Below are positions 28,401-36,324 of a stretch of DNA of 64,000 nucleotides, piece after piece. The DNA comes from Rikenellaceae bacterium (GTDB lineage Bacteria; Bacteroidota; Bacteroidia; Bacteroidales; Rikenellaceae). The first letter of the stretch is position 1. Each line of letters starts with the position of its first letter. Below the pieces are notes generated by a model that was not told the DNA's origin, ran no database searches, and saw only the letters and a program-made list of their open reading frames with translations. Location: positions 1 to 64,000 of the forward strand of contig JAJQEF010000040.1 of the NCBI GenBank assembly GCA_021201795.1, read 5' to 3'. The position numbers and the translations under genes were made by a program.

Positions 28401-28745
28401 CACTACAATAATGCTTCGTACTACAATTCTTATGGTAATACCGACCGCGATAATCCTTCGTATACCCCTACCGAAGCAACTGGCTGCGGTTCTTATACCG
28501 AACCGGTATTTTACAGTAATAGTTGGAGGCTTCCTCCTCCGCAATATGTATCGAATATGCTTAGGCTTCAGGCCAACGGCGATTATAATTTCGGTATAAG
28601 CGAAGGACAGAAATTCCTTACATCACATGATAACGGAATGAACAGAACCCGGGTATACTGGCTTGAAAACGGACAAATAATGGAGGACGATAATGCGGAT
28701 AAAAACGATGTTTATTATGTCAGGTGTATATATCGCTCTAATTAA
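25401..28745 (+). CDS. Second large fimbrial tip-type lipoprotein (BACON-like)
   Basis: An 1114-residue lipoprotein (lipobox ILTSC) with the same plan as its upstream neighbour. The N-terminal region is fimbrillin-like (IQELLIVWFEQNGDYVHKAV, SLARIDISVDAS). BACON-like repeats follow (for example YFHRNAGSASLRVQTNHESGW closing in IEQSE). The C-terminal module SWRLPPPQYVSNMLRL ... YYVRCIYRSN parallels the lectin-like end of the other protein. The two seem to be diverged tandem copies, perhaps alternative tips on one pilus. It is the last gene of the operon and is followed by a strong terminator. Confidence 0.7.
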   Translation: MNMKPFLHISYNLALTAILILTSCTKDSLEGINGNGGIEDFTVTLSFQLPETEEVDTKMSSAQETDIQELLIVWFEQNGDYVHKAVGLELDGSGSVKTCRILMNEGIYDIMVFANSESWFNTIYPMGIPSGTTIDQFASAMVASAFQTWTGTTIPMWGIKQAVTIDRNNDAVTGISLAKSLARIDISVDASVTSIFQMEEVAIHRNYQKGRLIPELDTDYWNFSAAKALKPSLPTGADLVNNTGKTFNVTGGINLSNEIYVFETPAGEDLSDSSNDQNVCLVIKGKFNNGASSYYRIDFNKNSSTTAEYIDLLRNNIYKITIKGVDRDGAPSADEALSGRPSNIVYDISEVSKRGMNNIAWNGQHYLMASIDTMYFHRNAGSASLRVQTNHESGWKVSDKPAWVTVTPSSSEYTDESLVTVTVQQNPSTTAIRIGQITLIAGELELKVNIEQSELDEFSLTVDPSSLVFYAAPTAPATVNVTTVPAGLTYTLTYNTDEITWATKPAGNSLYTASFDLRPANNTSGRLLVEVLTVSVTHSDGRVLREDISIRQYSDNNPFSVVTESPYPAIAQTDAWLDVTSSQNWYFKRSIPSGLVSFNSLGMQASGYSRQYFTITANDSYTDRDIVFVFSTWDDTIEHEETIVQEGVVPYFYFHNETMSDLYEHTFTGVTGETHTIGFDHNFAWRFSETGMGNLLAASSHSPGTIYPCAVISEGHQETLSFRSVDYTNRSGMPAAGTVITASAQIYSENTNSYPSSLKGTINLKRTISTVFDLVNPTASSVGDIPRTGGTVTLTGGSNDSWYMYAVHEGNTITSSVVSQGSYYETNSVTVTIPEITSFGSGTDVDIYYHYDGQNYFVTTYRQDQYHITVNSARGSHSNGYLYGVGDVLTFNIEGNYPALQLRVVERSGGTAPSQIISVSAGTRETGLTFDIPMSDETNRNKVFVIEYSPDGGINWTALNNITSQYPPNYFDSNRFYALNYADNVGVTTMTWAEAMGIDTHYNNASYYNSYGNTDRDNPSYTPTEATGCGSYTEPVFYSNSWRLPPPQYVSNMLRLQANGDYNFGISEGQKFLTSHDNGMNRTRVYWLENGQIMEDDNADKNDVYYVRCIYRSN

Positions 28746-28796
28746 TTCGTATAATTGGCTTTAGTTGGTAAAGTTTGCCGGTATCCCATTTAAAAG

Positions 28797-28820
28797 CCGT
28801 AACTATCAGTTACGGTTTTT
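28797..28820 (+). terminator. Terminator of the fimbrial operon
   Basis: CCGTAACT / AGTTACGG stem with a 3-base loop, preceded by AAAG and followed by TTTTTAAA, about 50 bases after the last stop. Confidence 0.85.
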
Positions 28821-28944
28821 AAATTCTGTTATTTTCTTAGTTATAAATAATTTCATACTATAATAAGTGCTGTTCACTGCGTCGCGGTTACAGTTTATCA
28901 GGATAATTTTAATACCGATTCCCGTTGGAGATTAAGTCTTAGGA

Positions 28945-28979
28945 TAAAAAAAGAGCTACGAAGTAAATCGTAACTCTTT
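28945..28979 (-). terminator. Terminator downstream of tRNA-Pro
   Basis: A 12-bp stem with one mismatch (28950-28961 with 28968-28979). On the minus strand it is followed by a T7 run. Confidence 0.75.
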
Positions 28980-28989
28980 AATTTTAAAG

Positions 28990-29064
28990 TCGGGGTACCA
29001 GGATTCGAACCTGGGACCCCCTGCTCCCAAAGCAGGTGCGCTAACCGGACTGCGCTACACCCCG
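28990..29064 (-). tRNA. tRNA-Pro (anticodon TGG)
   Basis: A 75-base cloverleaf without encoded CCA. The acceptor arms CGGGGTG and TACCCCG pair. The D arm is GCGC-AGTCCGGTTA-GCGC. The anticodon stem is CCTGC/GCAGG with loop TTTGGGA, giving anticodon TGG. The T arm is CCAGG-TTCGAAT-CCTGG with the invariant TTCGA. TGG can read all or most proline codons. It has its own consensus promoter and terminator and is transcribed toward the end of the fimbrial operon. No integrated element abuts its 3' end. Confidence 0.95.
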
Positions 29065-29082
29065 TTCTTTCTCAAGACGGCA

Positions 29083-29113
29083 CAAAGATAATAATTAATT
29101 TTTATTTGCCAAA
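29083..29113 (-). promoter_or_regulatory. Promoter of tRNA-Pro
   Basis: On the minus strand, TTTG (29110-29113), a 19-base spacer and TATCTTTG (29083-29090) are a perfect match to the Bacteroides promoter consensus. The tRNA begins 18 bases downstream. Confidence 0.8.
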
Positions 29114-29199
29114 TATTTTTAAAATTATTACCGATACTTTGGAACGCGGAATGATGGAAAATAATTGAGTCAGTAGAGTTACCCCTGATATAAAACGGA

Positions 29200-29530
29200 T
29201 TATTCCAAAATTAAAGTATAATAAACATATTCAGGGATATTGTATTTCTCCGCCCATAATTCCGGGGCAACTTTGGAATCTCGTAGTTTGCAATAATCTA
29301 TAAAATCGTGTTCTTCACCCATGTAATTTGTTTTTCCAATTATTCCTGTAGTATAGGCAAAAAGATATACGGGAGAGTTAGGAGTAGTGCATTCAAGATC
29401 TAATAATATATGTGAATCACCATTAGTCAACACAAAATCTCTCCTGTATCTTATATTAAAGAAATCGAGAAGTAGTCTGGTATTATTAGTGTCAATACAG
29501 CCCGATTAAAGCGAGTAATAACTTTTTCAT
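29200..29530 (-). pseudogene. Small lipoprotein with a frameshift at the lipobox
   Basis: The frame from 29433 down to 29200 is open and extends upstream without an ATG to IDTNNTRLLLDFFNIRYRR. In another frame immediately before it an ATG at 29530 encodes MKKLLLALIG. Removing one base (the C read from plus-strand G29500) joins the two as MKKLLLALIGCIDTNN, a textbook lipoprotein signal with lipobox LIGC and a mature part of about 100 residues. I do not recognise the family. The original gene therefore seems to be a secreted lipoprotein of 109 residues with one extra base. Confidence 0.55.
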
Positions 29531-29616
29531 ATTCAAATAAAATTAAGAGATTAATAATCAAAGATATGTAAAATGTTTTTCTCTCCAAAAATTCTTTAGG
29601 AATTTACTTCCAATAA

Positions 29617-29647
29617 TTGGTATAGATTTTAAAAAAATTTAATTTTG
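29617..29647 (+). promoter_or_regulatory. Promoter of the GH51 gene
   Basis: TTGG (29617-29620), a 19-base spacer and TAATTTTG (29640-29647) fit the Bacteroides consensus. The gene starts 25 bases downstream. Confidence 0.6.
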
Positions 29648-29671
29648 TAAAAACTACTAAAACCAAATGAA

Positions 29672-32259
29672 ATGAAGTTTAAAGTACTTCTGTTTTTTAT
29701 GGGTCTTCTTTTATCCGTAAATGCGCCGATCAAAGGAAGTGTGCCATATAACAGCAATAAACCTGACTCCGCGTATATTTTCTCCTATGCTTCTGAAAAT
29801 AACAGTGGAAAAAACGGACTACACTTTGCGTGGAGCCTCGACAATATTAACTGGAACCCTATAGGTCCGGAACATAGTTTTATTAAGAGCGATTACGGAA
29901 GCTGGGGGTATCAGAAAAGAATGCTTGAGCCGTTTTTGTTGCAGGATGAGAATGGATTTTGGCATTGTTTGTTTTCTCCTAATGAAAAAGATGGCGTTCT
30001 TGCCCACGCATCCTCTAATGATTTGGTCGTGTGGGGAAGGCAGACTTATATCGATATAGTTCCGGATGGAGATTGTAGGAAAATTACAGTTGTATACGAT
30101 GAAAATAAAAATCTGTATAAGATAAACTTTATCAGTAAAGGTAAACTGTATTCTGTTGAAACGAAGGATTTTAAAATTTTTTCTGAGGCTATAGAGATTC
30201 AAGGCGGTGTTCGTCGTAATCAGGTAATTATTTCAGGTAAAGAAGAATTGGGCACTACTATTAAAGTACCTTGGTCGGTGATAGACGGTCTGGTTAAAGG
30301 ACAGCAATTAGCTGCTTATAAAACTATGCAGAATTCGGAGACTTGTGAGTCGTTTGCGATGAAATATCCGGAATTGAAAGATTTGAATGCTAAAGTCATT
30401 GTTTACCCTGAAAATACCAAAAAAATCAGCGATTTGCTTATAGGAATTTTCTTCGAGGATATCAGTTATGCAGCTGATGGAGGTCTTTATGCGGAACTTG
30501 TACAGAACAGGGGATTCGAATATACCGTTGCGGACAAAAAAGGACGCGATCAATCGTGGAACAGTAAAAAATCATGGAAGTTTACAGGAAACGAATCGGA
30601 CTTCATTATAGAGACTGCATCTCCTATCCACCCCAACAATCCGCATTATGCTGTATTGAATATCCGTAATCAAGGAGAGGCTCTTATTAATGAAGGGTTC
30701 TCTGGTATTCCGTTGGTGAAGGGTGATAAATATGACTTTTCTATTTTTACTAAATATATCGACGGAGGGAAAGGTCGATTAATTACCAGGCTTACAGATA
30801 AAGAAGGTAAAAATTATGGCCAAACTGAAATAAGAAATATAGGCAAAGAATGGAAAAAATATGAAGCAGTAATAACTGCTACTGAAACTATTGCCGATGC
30901 ACAGTTGGAGATAGTTGCTCAGACAGTAGGACAAGTAGCAGTCGATATGGTATCGTTGTTTCCACAGAAAACGTTCAAAAACAGGAAAAATGGTTTAAGG
31001 AGAGATCTGGCGGAAGTAATCGCCGATCTCAATCCTCGTTTCGTTCGTTTCCCCGGAGGATGTGTGACTCACGGTGACGGTCTCGATAATATTTACAGAT
31101 GGAAAAATACCGTAGGTCCTCTTGAAGAGAGGATTCCTCAGAGAAATATATGGAACTATAACCAGAGTTTCGGTCTCGGATTTTACGAATATTTTCTTTT
31201 CTGTGAAGATATCGGAGCCGAGCCCATACCGGTTCTTGCAGCAGGTGTTCCGTGCCAGAATTCTTCTACTGGAGGAGCTGGTCAGCAGGGAGGTATCCCG
31301 ATGTGTGAAATGGATGAATATATACAGGAAATTCTCGACCTAATAGAATATGCCAACGGAGATAAAAATACGAAATGGGGTAAAGTCAGGGCTCAGGCCG
31401 GACACCCAGCTCCCTTCAATCTTAAATATTTAGGTATCGGTAACGAGGATCTTATTACGGATGTATTCGAAGAACGCTTCGAAATGATATATAATGCCGT
31501 TAAAGAAAAATATCCGGATATTATCGTTGTCGGAACTGCAGGACCTTTTTCAGAAGGGGCTGATTATGAAAAAGGATGGGATATTGCGAGAAAACTTCGG
31601 GTTCCTATAATTGATGAACACTATTACCAGCCACCGGGATGGTTCGTAAATAATCAGGATTTTTACGATAAATATGATCGTAACGGTTCCCGGGTCTATC
31701 TCGGAGAATATGCTGCGCATTTACCAACAGGCATAATAATGTGGAAACGGCCATTACGGAGGCTCTGTTCCTTGCATCGCTTGAACGTAACGGAGATATA
31801 GTTTGTATGACTTCTTATGCTCCGCTTCTGGCTAAAGAAGGATTTACCAGCTGGAACCCGGACTTGATTTATTTTAATAATACGGAAGTTAAACCTACCG
31901 TGGGATATTATACCCAAAAGCTTTACGGACAAAATTCCGGACAGGAATATATCGCAAGTTATGTCGATGTTTCACATTCCGACCTTGCGGTTAAAAATAG
32001 ATTCGGGGTTTCCATAGTTAAAGATACTGTTAATAACGAGTTAATCGTAAAAATTATCAATCTTCTTCACGCTTCCGTGGAGCCAGAATTGCTATTGGAA
32101 AACTACGAATTCTCAAATGATTCCGTAATAAAAACGATATTATCGGGAAAACCGTTTTCACGGACGGAAAAACCAGTTGAATCTGTGGTGGGAGTTGAAG
32201 ATACGTTTAATCAGGAAATTCCACCGTTCTCGTTTACGGTATTGAGATATAAACTATAA
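29672..32259 (+). pseudogene. GH51 alpha-L-arabinofuranosidase with N-terminal propeller-like domain, one frameshift
   Basis: A secreted enzyme of about 862 residues that would release terminal arabinofuranose from arabinan or arabinoxylan. After a signal peptide comes a GH43/32-like beta-propeller fragment (LHFAWSLDNINWNPIG, MLEPFLLQDENGFWHCLFSP; about 40-190). The GH51 module follows from about residue 245 (LLIGIFFEDISYAADGG), interrupted by a CBM-like beta-sandwich. Catalytic residues are visible: acid/base Glu in LGIGNEDL and nucleophile Glu in YLGEYAAH. The frame is lost near 31724-31727, just after AAHLP. One missing A in AAA would restore NRHNNVETAITEALF and the C-terminal beta domain. 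Without repair the C-terminal 175 residues are lost. It has its own promoter and a shared terminator. Confidence 0.85.
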
Positions 32260-32262
32260 AAT

Positions 32263-32290
32263 AAAACTCCGGTCGATAGACCGGAGTTTT
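32263..32290. terminator. Bidirectional terminator between GH51 and the pRiA4-like gene
   Basis: A perfect 12-bp stem (AAAACTCCGGTC / GACCGGAGTTTT) with a GATA loop between convergent genes. Confidence 0.88.
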
Positions 32291-32801
32291 AATATAAATC
32301 TTCATCATAAAGTTCGTCTCCTTCGAAATCGTAGAAATCATCCATAACTTCTTCAAAGATGGATTTGTTATCCGGTGAAAGATCCGGATTAAACTGATCC
32401 GGAGGGCTCCCGTTCGCAAGCAACGTTCTGGGATAGTCGAATTGCTCATTTAATTTTTCCGCCCCGATCAACTCTATGTACATTGCCCTGTCCATGAAAG
32501 GATCGAATAAATAAAGCAACCGGTCATTATTTTTATGCAATAATTGCCCTATTACTCTCGAGGACATCGGAGCAGGCCCATCTTCGGTTTCGTCCTCAAT
32601 GCCCATATCGATGAGGGTGAATTCCTGAATTTTTTCCCAGTTTTTGTTGGAAAGAAAAAAGGAAGCCAGACTCTCTTTGTTGCAACCCAGATCTTCCGCC
32701 ATAAAATAGTGGAGGTCGTCGAGTTTTATGTCATAGGGAACTTCGTAATCCCTGAGAAAATTTTCGTCTTCGTTACTGAGCATTCTAAGTTTGAATATCA
32801 T
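32289..32801 (-). CDS. pRiA4b ORF-3-like (IS1096 passenger-type) domain protein
   Basis: An acidic cytosolic protein of about 170 residues. The N-terminal pattern (MIFKLRMLSNEDENFLRDYEVPYDIKL... LHYFMAEDLGCN) and the central DRLLYLFDPFMDRAMYIELIG segment match the pRiA4b ORF-3-like family, widespread in Bacteroidales and of unknown function. The name derives from plasmid and IS passenger genes, but no transposase or repeats lie nearby. The C-terminal 30 residues are Asp/Glu/Tyr-rich. I chose ATG at 32801; ATGs at 32807 and 32837 are alternatives. A possible -7 box lies 33 bases upstream. Confidence 0.75.
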   Translation of the reverse strand: MIFKLRMLSNEDENFLRDYEVPYDIKLDDLHYFMAEDLGCNKESLASFFLSNKNWEKIQEFTLIDMGIEDETEDGPAPMSSRVIGQLLHKNNDRLLYLFDPFMDRAMYIELIGAEKLNEQFDYPRTLLANGSPPDQFNPDLSPDNKSIFEEVMDDFYDFEGDELYDEDLY

Positions 32802-32834
32802 TGACATAACAGAAAAGAATAAAATTTGTACATT

Positions 32835-32842
32835 CAAATATA
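32835..32842 (-). promoter_or_regulatory. Possible -7 box for the pRiA4-like gene
   Basis: TATATTTG on the minus strand matches the -7 consensus perfectly. No -33 box is seen at 18-22 bases. Confidence 0.35.
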
Positions 32843-32882
32843 TGTAAAAATAATATCTTTAAGTCCTTAAACATTTAAAATT

Positions 32883-34322
32883 ATGGAAAAAATAATAAAT
32901 CTTGAACCGCATTTGATCTGGAAGTATTTCGATGAAATAACCTCTGTACCCAGGCCGTCGAAACACGAAGAAAAAATAATAGAATATCTTAAAGATTTTG
33001 CCGAAAAGAATTCGTTGGAATATCGAACCGATGCGATAGGTAATATCGTAATTATCAAACCGACTTCCGAAGGTTATGAAAGTCATCCGGGGATTATATT
33101 GCAAAGTCATGTGGATATGGTATGTGAGAAAAACGAAGATGTGGAATTCGATTTTCTGAATGAAGGGATAAAAACTTATATCGCTGGAGAATGGGTAAAA
33201 GCATGCAGAACTACTTTGGGAGCGGACTGCGGAATCGGAATGGCTGCCGCAATGGCGGTTTTGGCTTCCGATATTAAATGCGGTCAGGTAGAGGCTTTGT
33301 TTACCGTGGATGAAGAGACCGGACTGACAGGTGCGTTCGAACTCGGAGAGAATATGATTACAGGAAGATATCTGATAAATCTGGATTCAGAAGATGAAGG
33401 AGAAGTGTTTATTGGATGTGCGGGAGGGATCGACACTATTGCGACACTGGCTTATAACACAGAGGGAGTTCCTGAAGGACACATTGCTTACCGGGTATCT
33501 GTTTCCGGATTATCCGGAGGACATTCAGGAAACGACATAAACAGAGGACTTGGAAATTCGAATAAAATAATCAACCGTTTTTTGTGGAATGCGGATAAAG
33601 AGTTCGGAATTTGTCTTTCGGTATTTAACGGGGGGAATCTCCGTAATGCGATACCGCGGGAAGCTTATGCCGAATTTACAATAGATGCGGATGCAGATAT
33701 TAAAACCTATTATGAAAGATTTTGCAATATAATATCGGAGGAACTATACGGCATAGAGGAAAATATAAAAATACAAATCGATGAAATAAGTGTCTGGTCT
33801 GTGATCGATTATGGCACGCAGAAAAGGTTACTTGATTCTTTATATGCAGTTGCGAACGGGGTTTTATCTATGAGCCATCAAATTTCTGATCTTGTCGAAA
33901 CATCTACCAATCTGGCATCTGTAAAGTTTATAAAAGATAACAAGATAGAAATAGTTACCAGCCAGAGAAGTTCTTCTGAATCTAAAAAGTTCGATGCCAT
34001 GCATCAGATCGAATCGGCATTTCTTCTTGCCGGTGCGGAAGTAAGGCACTCTGATGGGTATCCGGGATGGAAACCAGAGCCTTCTTCAGAATTGCTTAAA
34101 ATCGTTAAAAATACTTATGCGGATGTGTTTGGAGTGCCACCTCGGATAAAGGCTATTCACGCCGGTTTGGAATGCGGATTGTTTTTGAAAAAATTTCCTT
34201 CTCTCGAAATGGTTTCTATAGGACCGACTATGACAGGCGTGCACTCTCCGGATGAAAAATTGAATATACCGTCAGTTGCAAAATTTTGGAATTGGCTAGT
34301 AGCGATTTTACGAAATATTTAG
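32883..34322 (+). CDS. pepD: Aminoacyl-histidine dipeptidase (PepD-type, M20/M28-like metallopeptidase)
   Basis: A cytosolic dizinc dipeptidase of 479 residues, the usual PepD length, which cleaves Xaa-His and other dipeptides. Metal-binding and catalytic segments are in order: SHVDMVCEK (His and Asp; about 78-86), GADCGIGMAAAMAV (bridging Asp), TVDEETGLTGAF (catalytic Glu pair), INLDSEDEGEVFIG (Asp) and a C-terminal His in GPTMTGVHSPDE. A dimerisation lid domain spans about 200-390, including the VSGLSGGHSGNDINRGLGN motif. There is no signal peptide. It stands alone between the divergent pRiA4-like gene and HU. Confidence 0.93.
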   Translation: MEKIINLEPHLIWKYFDEITSVPRPSKHEEKIIEYLKDFAEKNSLEYRTDAIGNIVIIKPTSEGYESHPGIILQSHVDMVCEKNEDVEFDFLNEGIKTYIAGEWVKACRTTLGADCGIGMAAAMAVLASDIKCGQVEALFTVDEETGLTGAFELGENMITGRYLINLDSEDEGEVFIGCAGGIDTIATLAYNTEGVPEGHIAYRVSVSGLSGGHSGNDINRGLGNSNKIINRFLWNADKEFGICLSVFNGGNLRNAIPREAYAEFTIDADADIKTYYERFCNIISEELYGIEENIKIQIDEISVWSVIDYGTQKRLLDSLYAVANGVLSMSHQISDLVETSTNLASVKFIKDNKIEIVTSQRSSSESKKFDAMHQIESAFLLAGAEVRHSDGYPGWKPEPSSELLKIVKNTYADVFGVPPRIKAIHAGLECGLFLKKFPSLEMVSIGPTMTGVHSPDEKLNIPSVAKFWNWLVAILRNI

Positions 34323-34381
34323 CGACTCGCAATCTTTTATTAATAAATATTAATCTTTTATTAAATAATTCAAATAAAATA

Positions 34382-34412
34382 TTTTTTATTGTTTTTTAAA
34401 AAGTTATTTTTG
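34382..34412 (+). promoter_or_regulatory. Possible promoter of the HU gene
   Basis: TATTTTTG (34405-34412) is a consensus -7 box. TTTT at 34382-34385, 19 bases upstream, is a 3-of-4 -33 match. The ATG is 34 bases downstream. Confidence 0.45.
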
Positions 34413-34446
34413 TATTACATGTTAACTAATAATAAAAATAACTTTT

Positions 34447-34725
34447 ATGAACAAGTCTCAGATAATAGACGCTTTGGCAGAAGATGTGAATATTAAGAAA
34501 AAGGAAGCTAAAGAAATTGTAGACTCTTTAATAAAGATAACTACCCAAGCGTTAAAGAAAGGAGATTACATAGCGGTTACTGGGTTGGGTACCCTTTATA
34601 TTGCTGAAAGGAAAGAAAAACTGGGTCGTAATCCGAAAACGGGAGAGCCATTGAAAATAAAGGCGAAGAAGATAGTAAAATTCAGAGCTGGAAGAAACCT
34701 TGGGGGAAACGGGGGAACGCTTTAA
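34447..34725 (+). CDS. HU-family DNA-binding protein
   Basis: A 92-residue nucleoid protein. The N-terminal helices (MNKSQIIDALAEDVNIKKKEAKEIV...) and the DNA-binding arm containing GRNPKTGEPLKIKAKK are typical of HU/IHF, with the conserved RNPxTG tip proline that intercalates in bent DNA. A Gly-rich tail follows the last strand. Its length is normal for bacterial HU. It has its own promoter and a perfect terminator, so it is monocistronic. Its role is DNA bending and compaction; no site specificity can be inferred. Confidence 0.93.
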   Translation: MNKSQIIDALAEDVNIKKKEAKEIVDSLIKITTQALKKGDYIAVTGLGTLYIAERKEKLGRNPKTGEPLKIKAKKIVKFRAGRNLGGNGGTL

Positions 34726-34748
34726 AAAAGCAACTTGTTAATGATGGG

Positions 34749-34779
34749 GGAGAATGCTATCTTTGCATTCTCCTTTTTT
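34749..34779 (+). terminator. Terminator of the HU gene
   Basis: GGAGAATGC (34749-34757) pairs with GCATTCTCC (34765-34773), followed by TTTTTT. It ends 10 bases before the PfkB start, which argues against a PfkB start at 34735. Confidence 0.85.
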
Positions 34780-34788
34780 ATTTTAATT

Positions 34789-35781
34789 ATGAGCAATAAA
34801 ATTATAGGACTTGGAAATGCTCTTGTAGATGTATTGATCGGTCTGGAATCAGACGATGCATTATCCGAGCTCGGTTTCAGCAGAGGATCCATGAACCTGG
34901 TAGGTAGGGATAAACATATGCAGATATCGGACCTTACCGAAGGATTGAATTATCATTACGTATCCGGAGGGTCTGCAGCAAATACTATTAGAGGTCTTGC
35001 TGCTTTAGGTATCTATACCGGTTATATAGGTAAGATAGGATATGATGAAGTAGGTAATCATATAGAGAGTGAACTCACGGAATATGGAATTGAGGTCCGC
35101 CTAAAAAAGAGCCATTCGCCTACCGGTCAATGTATGGTACTGATAAGTCCGGATGGAGAAAGAACAATGGCTACATTTCTCGGGGCCGCCGTGGAGATGG
35201 AAGCAAAAGATGTGTCTTATTCAATGTTCGATGGATTCGATATATTACATATAGAAGGATATCTTTTGCAAAATAACGAGTTAATAACCGAGTCGGTAAA
35301 AAAAGCCAGAGAAAAAGGATTGTGTATATCGATGGACATGGCGAGTTATAATGTGGTTGTGGAAAATAAAGAGTTTATACATGACCTTGTTGTTAATTAT
35401 GTAGATACTGTATTTGCAAACGAAGAAGAAGCTGTTGCTTTTACAGGAAAGGGACCATATGCTGCCGTCGACATCATTGCATCCATGTGCAAAGTCGCGA
35501 TTGTTAAACTCGGAAAGGAAGGGGCTTTGATAAAAAGCGGAGAAAAATTAATAAAAGTGGAGGTTGAGGATGCCAATGCCCGTGTAGTCGATACTACCGG
35601 AGCCGGCGATCTTTTTGCTACGGGATTTCTGTACGGATTTACACGCAAATACGAGCTAGAAACCTGCGGATATATAGGCTCTTTACTTGCAGGTAAAGTT
35701 ATCCAGAATATAGGACCCAGAATTACTCCTGAACAGTGGCCGGAGCTGAAAACCATTCTTTCGGTGAAAAATCTCTTATGA
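34789..35781 (+). CDS. PfkB-family carbohydrate/nucleoside kinase (adenosine kinase-like)
   Basis: A ribokinase-fold kinase of 330 residues. Signature 1 is visible around GGSAANTIRGLAALGIYTGYIGKIG and signature 2 in VDTTGAGDLFATGFLYG, which contains the catalytic base Asp (GAGD) and the anion hole. The N-terminus MSNKIIGLGNALVDVL and the overall pattern match the adenosine-kinase-like group common in Bacteroidales. The start at 34789 follows directly after the HU terminator. RNase HI follows after 7 bases. The substrate (adenosine, ribose or another sugar) is not settled by sequence alone. Confidence 0.88.
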   Translation: MSNKIIGLGNALVDVLIGLESDDALSELGFSRGSMNLVGRDKHMQISDLTEGLNYHYVSGGSAANTIRGLAALGIYTGYIGKIGYDEVGNHIESELTEYGIEVRLKKSHSPTGQCMVLISPDGERTMATFLGAAVEMEAKDVSYSMFDGFDILHIEGYLLQNNELITESVKKAREKGLCISMDMASYNVVVENKEFIHDLVVNYVDTVFANEEEAVAFTGKGPYAAVDIIASMCKVAIVKLGKEGALIKSGEKLIKVEVEDANARVVDTTGAGDLFATGFLYGFTRKYELETCGYIGSLLAGKVIQNIGPRITPEQWPELKTILSVKNLL

Positions 35782-35788
35782 TTGTTTG

Positions 35789-36271
35789 ATGGCTTACGAC
35801 ATTACCATATATACGGATGGTTCAGCATTGGGAAATCCCGGAAAAGGCGGTTACGGTATCGTTTTGATCTCCGGTAAGTACAGAAAGGAATTATCTCAGG
35901 GATTTAAAATCACTACGAATAACCGGATGGAGCTAATGGCAGTAATTGTCGCTCTCGAGCAACTCAAATATAAAGGCTGTAATGTAACTGTATATTCGGA
36001 TTCCAAGTACGTAGTGGATTCGATCTCTAAAGGCTGGCTTGCCAACTGGCGCCGTAATGGTTTTAAAGGTAAAAAGAACGCTGATTTATGGAGGCGTTAT
36101 TTGGAAGTGTCTAAAGGTCAGAATGTTGTTTTTCAATGGGTTAAGGGGCATGCAGATACACCGGGCAATCTCAGATGCGATCAGTTGGCTGTCGCGGCTG
36201 CCAATTCACAGAATCTGCTTGATGATACCGGATATAATTCTGCTATGGAAAATAATATGGATTTTGATTAA
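35789..36271 (+). CDS. rnhA: Ribonuclease HI
   Basis: A 160-residue enzyme that cuts the RNA strand of RNA-DNA hybrids. All four catalytic acids are seen: Asp in IYTDGSALGNPGKGGYG, Glu in NRMELMAVIVALE, Asp in VYSDSKYVVD and Asp in NLRCDQLA. The conserved His of WVKGHADTPGN and the substrate-handle region (GWLANWRRNGFKGKKN) are present. It starts at the ATG 8 bases after the PfkB stop; a TTG three bases earlier is not needed. The tail after the last helix (NLLDDTGYNSAMENNMDFD) is longer than in E. coli RNase HI. Confidence 0.95.
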   Translation: MAYDITIYTDGSALGNPGKGGYGIVLISGKYRKELSQGFKITTNNRMELMAVIVALEQLKYKGCNVTVYSDSKYVVDSISKGWLANWRRNGFKGKKNADLWRRYLEVSKGQNVVFQWVKGHADTPGNLRCDQLAVAAANSQNLLDDTGYNSAMENNMDFD

Positions 36272-36296
36272 AAGGTACATATTTTTCTTATATTTG
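36263..36296 (+). promoter_or_regulatory. Promoter for rsmE and the downstream membrane complex
   Basis: TTTG (36263-36266), a 22-base spacer and TATATTTG (36289-36296) match both boxes. The RsmE ATG is 29 bases downstream. The -33 box overlaps the end of rnhA. Confidence 0.6.
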
Positions 36297-36324
36297 CCCG
36301 TCGAAAGAATGTAATTTTCAAGAA

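Noticed and set aside
28990..29064. Integration hotspot at tRNA-Pro
   Set aside because: No recombinase gene or direct repeat of the tRNA 3' end was seen next to it. The recombinase at 16-17 kb belongs to the fimbrial switch.
32289..32801. Mobile element suggested by the IS1096-passenger family name
   Set aside because: No transposase, terminal inverted repeats or target duplications were seen around it; the family is mostly chromosomal in this phylum.
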